From positions 1 through 5,579 of the forward strand of contig JAJRAT010000112.1 of NCBI GenBank assembly GCA_028682845.1: a DNA stretch of 5,579 bases, written 5' to 3'. The notes under the pieces were generated by a model. That model made no database searches. It saw nothing but the letters and a program-made list of their open reading frames with translations, and was not told the DNA's origin. Below are positions 4,914-5,579 of this stretch, piece after piece. This DNA is from Methanothrix sp. Its GTDB lineage: Archaea > Halobacteriota > Methanosarcinia > Methanotrichales > Methanotrichaceae. Position 1 is the stretch's first letter, and each line of letters opens with the position of its first letter. A program made the translations under genes and the position numbers.

Positions 4914-5579
4914 TAAGCGAATCACAGTTTTCAAGCCACATACCGGACCTTGACCTCATCACTTACTACAGCGAGAAGAACCGGTCTTTTTTCTCCAAAA
5001 TCAGTCCCTGGACCAAGATGGCCGGCCTTGTCTCCATAGTTCTCTTTGTGACTGTTGTGCAAAGCATTCTGCCGCTGATTGCGCTCTACCTGGCCATTCT
5101 GGCAGTGTACTGGCGTTCGGGCCTTCCCGTCAAGAAACTGTTCCAGTGGTATCTACTTCCGGCGGTCTTTGTCCTGTCGCTGGTCTTCCTGCTGATGTGG
5201 AATGAGCCGGGCAGGCCGATATTTTCGCTCAGGTTTTTCAAAATAGGCCTTTCGCTGACAGATAATGGATTGATGCTGGTGGTCGGGCTGCTCTTGAAGG
5301 CTCTTATCTCCATGACCTATTCCCTGCTCTTCCTCATGACCACGAGATACTCCTACCTCTCGGCGATGATCTACCGCATCTTTCCCTCGCCCCTGGACCA
5401 GGTTTTTCTCATGTCCTACCGATTTATTTTCATAACGCTGAAGATGGTAGCCTCCATGATGAAGGCCCTGAAGTCTCGCGGCGGAGGGCTGATCAAGGGC
5501 ATGACGCGCCAGAGCCAGCTCTTTGCCGAGGTCTTTGCCCTGGTATTCATCAGATCGTTCGACCGGGCGGAGAAGGTGA
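4913..5579 (+). CDS. cbiQ: CbiQ/EcfT-family transmembrane coupling subunit of an ECF metal transporter (3' end outside window)
   Basis: 222 codons are visible and the frame is open to the edge; the terminal TGA letters are out of frame. The N-terminus has the family pattern IPDLDLITYYSEK then FSKISPWTK (27-35), the short amphipathic lead before the first membrane helix. Hydrophobic segments lie near 36-65, 80-96, 119-142 and 164-183. KALKSRGGG (184-192) is the first Ala-x-Arg-type coupling motif, which docks on the ATPase. RSFDRAEKV (214-222) leads into where the second motif should be, cut by the window. In ECF importers this protein links a substrate-binding S unit (CbiM or NikM for Co/Ni) to the CbiO ATPase. 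No S unit precedes it here, so cbiM or cbiO may lie downstream; the symbol is a family label. Start: no ATG, GTG or TTG lies between the upstream stop (4904) and ATG 5018, which would delete the conserved lead. I therefore place the start at ATA 4913, six bases after AGGTGA. It is probably cotranscribed with the DtxR-like gene. Confidence 0.8.
   Translation, partial: MSESQFSSHIPDLDLITYYSEKNRSFFSKISPWTKMAGLVSIVLFVTVVQSILPLIALYLAILAVYWRSGLPVKKLFQWYLLPAVFVLSLVFLLMWNEPGRPIFSLRFFKIGLSLTDNGLMLVVGLLLKALISMTYSLLFLMTTRYSYLSAMIYRIFPSPLDQVFLMSYRFIFITLKMVASMMKALKSRGGGLIKGMTRQSQLFAEVFALVFIRSFDRAEKV

Noticed and set aside
5570..5579. TGA at the window end as the cbiQ stop
   Set aside because: It is out of frame: the cbiQ codons read GAG AAG GTG A, so the gene continues past the window.

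Overview
The window looks archaeal, most likely from the Methanosarcinales and perhaps Methanothrix-like. Coding DNA is GC-rich and the gaps are very AT-rich. Four promoter candidates put an archaeal TATA box about 26-28 bases before a start codon, as expected for leaderless mRNAs. The proteins are also archaeal: a MutS-type protein with an N-terminal helix-hairpin-helix, an archaeal/eukaryotic-type tryptophanyl-tRNA synthetase, a Cys-tailed DtxR-like regulator and a CbiQ-type transporter subunit. The genus is inferred and has not been checked by any search.

Layout, left to right. Positions 1-910 (minus strand) hold the first ~303 residues of a MutS-family ATPase. It diverges, from a shared AT box at 931-943, from a class I SAM-dependent methyltransferase (plus strand, to 1893). 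A 58-codon, highly charged small ORF overlaps the methyltransferase stop by ATGA. A poly-T tract and a strong stem-loop lie between it and a convergent winged-helix regulator at 2242-2637 (minus). A 378-base AT-rich gap full of small inverted and direct repeats separates the regulator from trpS (3016-4362, plus). Then come a DtxR-family regulator (4450-4881) and a CbiQ-family ECF transporter T subunit that runs off the right edge.

How the genes work together. The dtxR-like gene and cbiQ lie 31 bases apart on one strand and probably form a metal-regulator/metal-uptake operon (Co or Ni are the usual CbiQ-type cargoes). The regulator keeps few classical DtxR/MntR metal ligands but has a Cys cluster at its end. 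trpS is a housekeeping gene with its own promoter. The mutS-like/methyltransferase pair shares a promoter region, but nothing here shows a functional link.

Most unusual points: (1) the cbiQ frame has no ATG, GTG or TTG before its conserved N-terminus, yet a strong Shine-Dalgarno sequence sits just before an ATAATA, next to an 11-codon ORF that overlaps the dtxR stop; (2) the methyltransferase frame stays open and protein-like upstream of its first canonical start, with a CTG at the leaderless distance from the shared TATA box. I saw no CRISPR array, tRNA, rRNA, transposon or prophage, and no clear multi-gene novel system.
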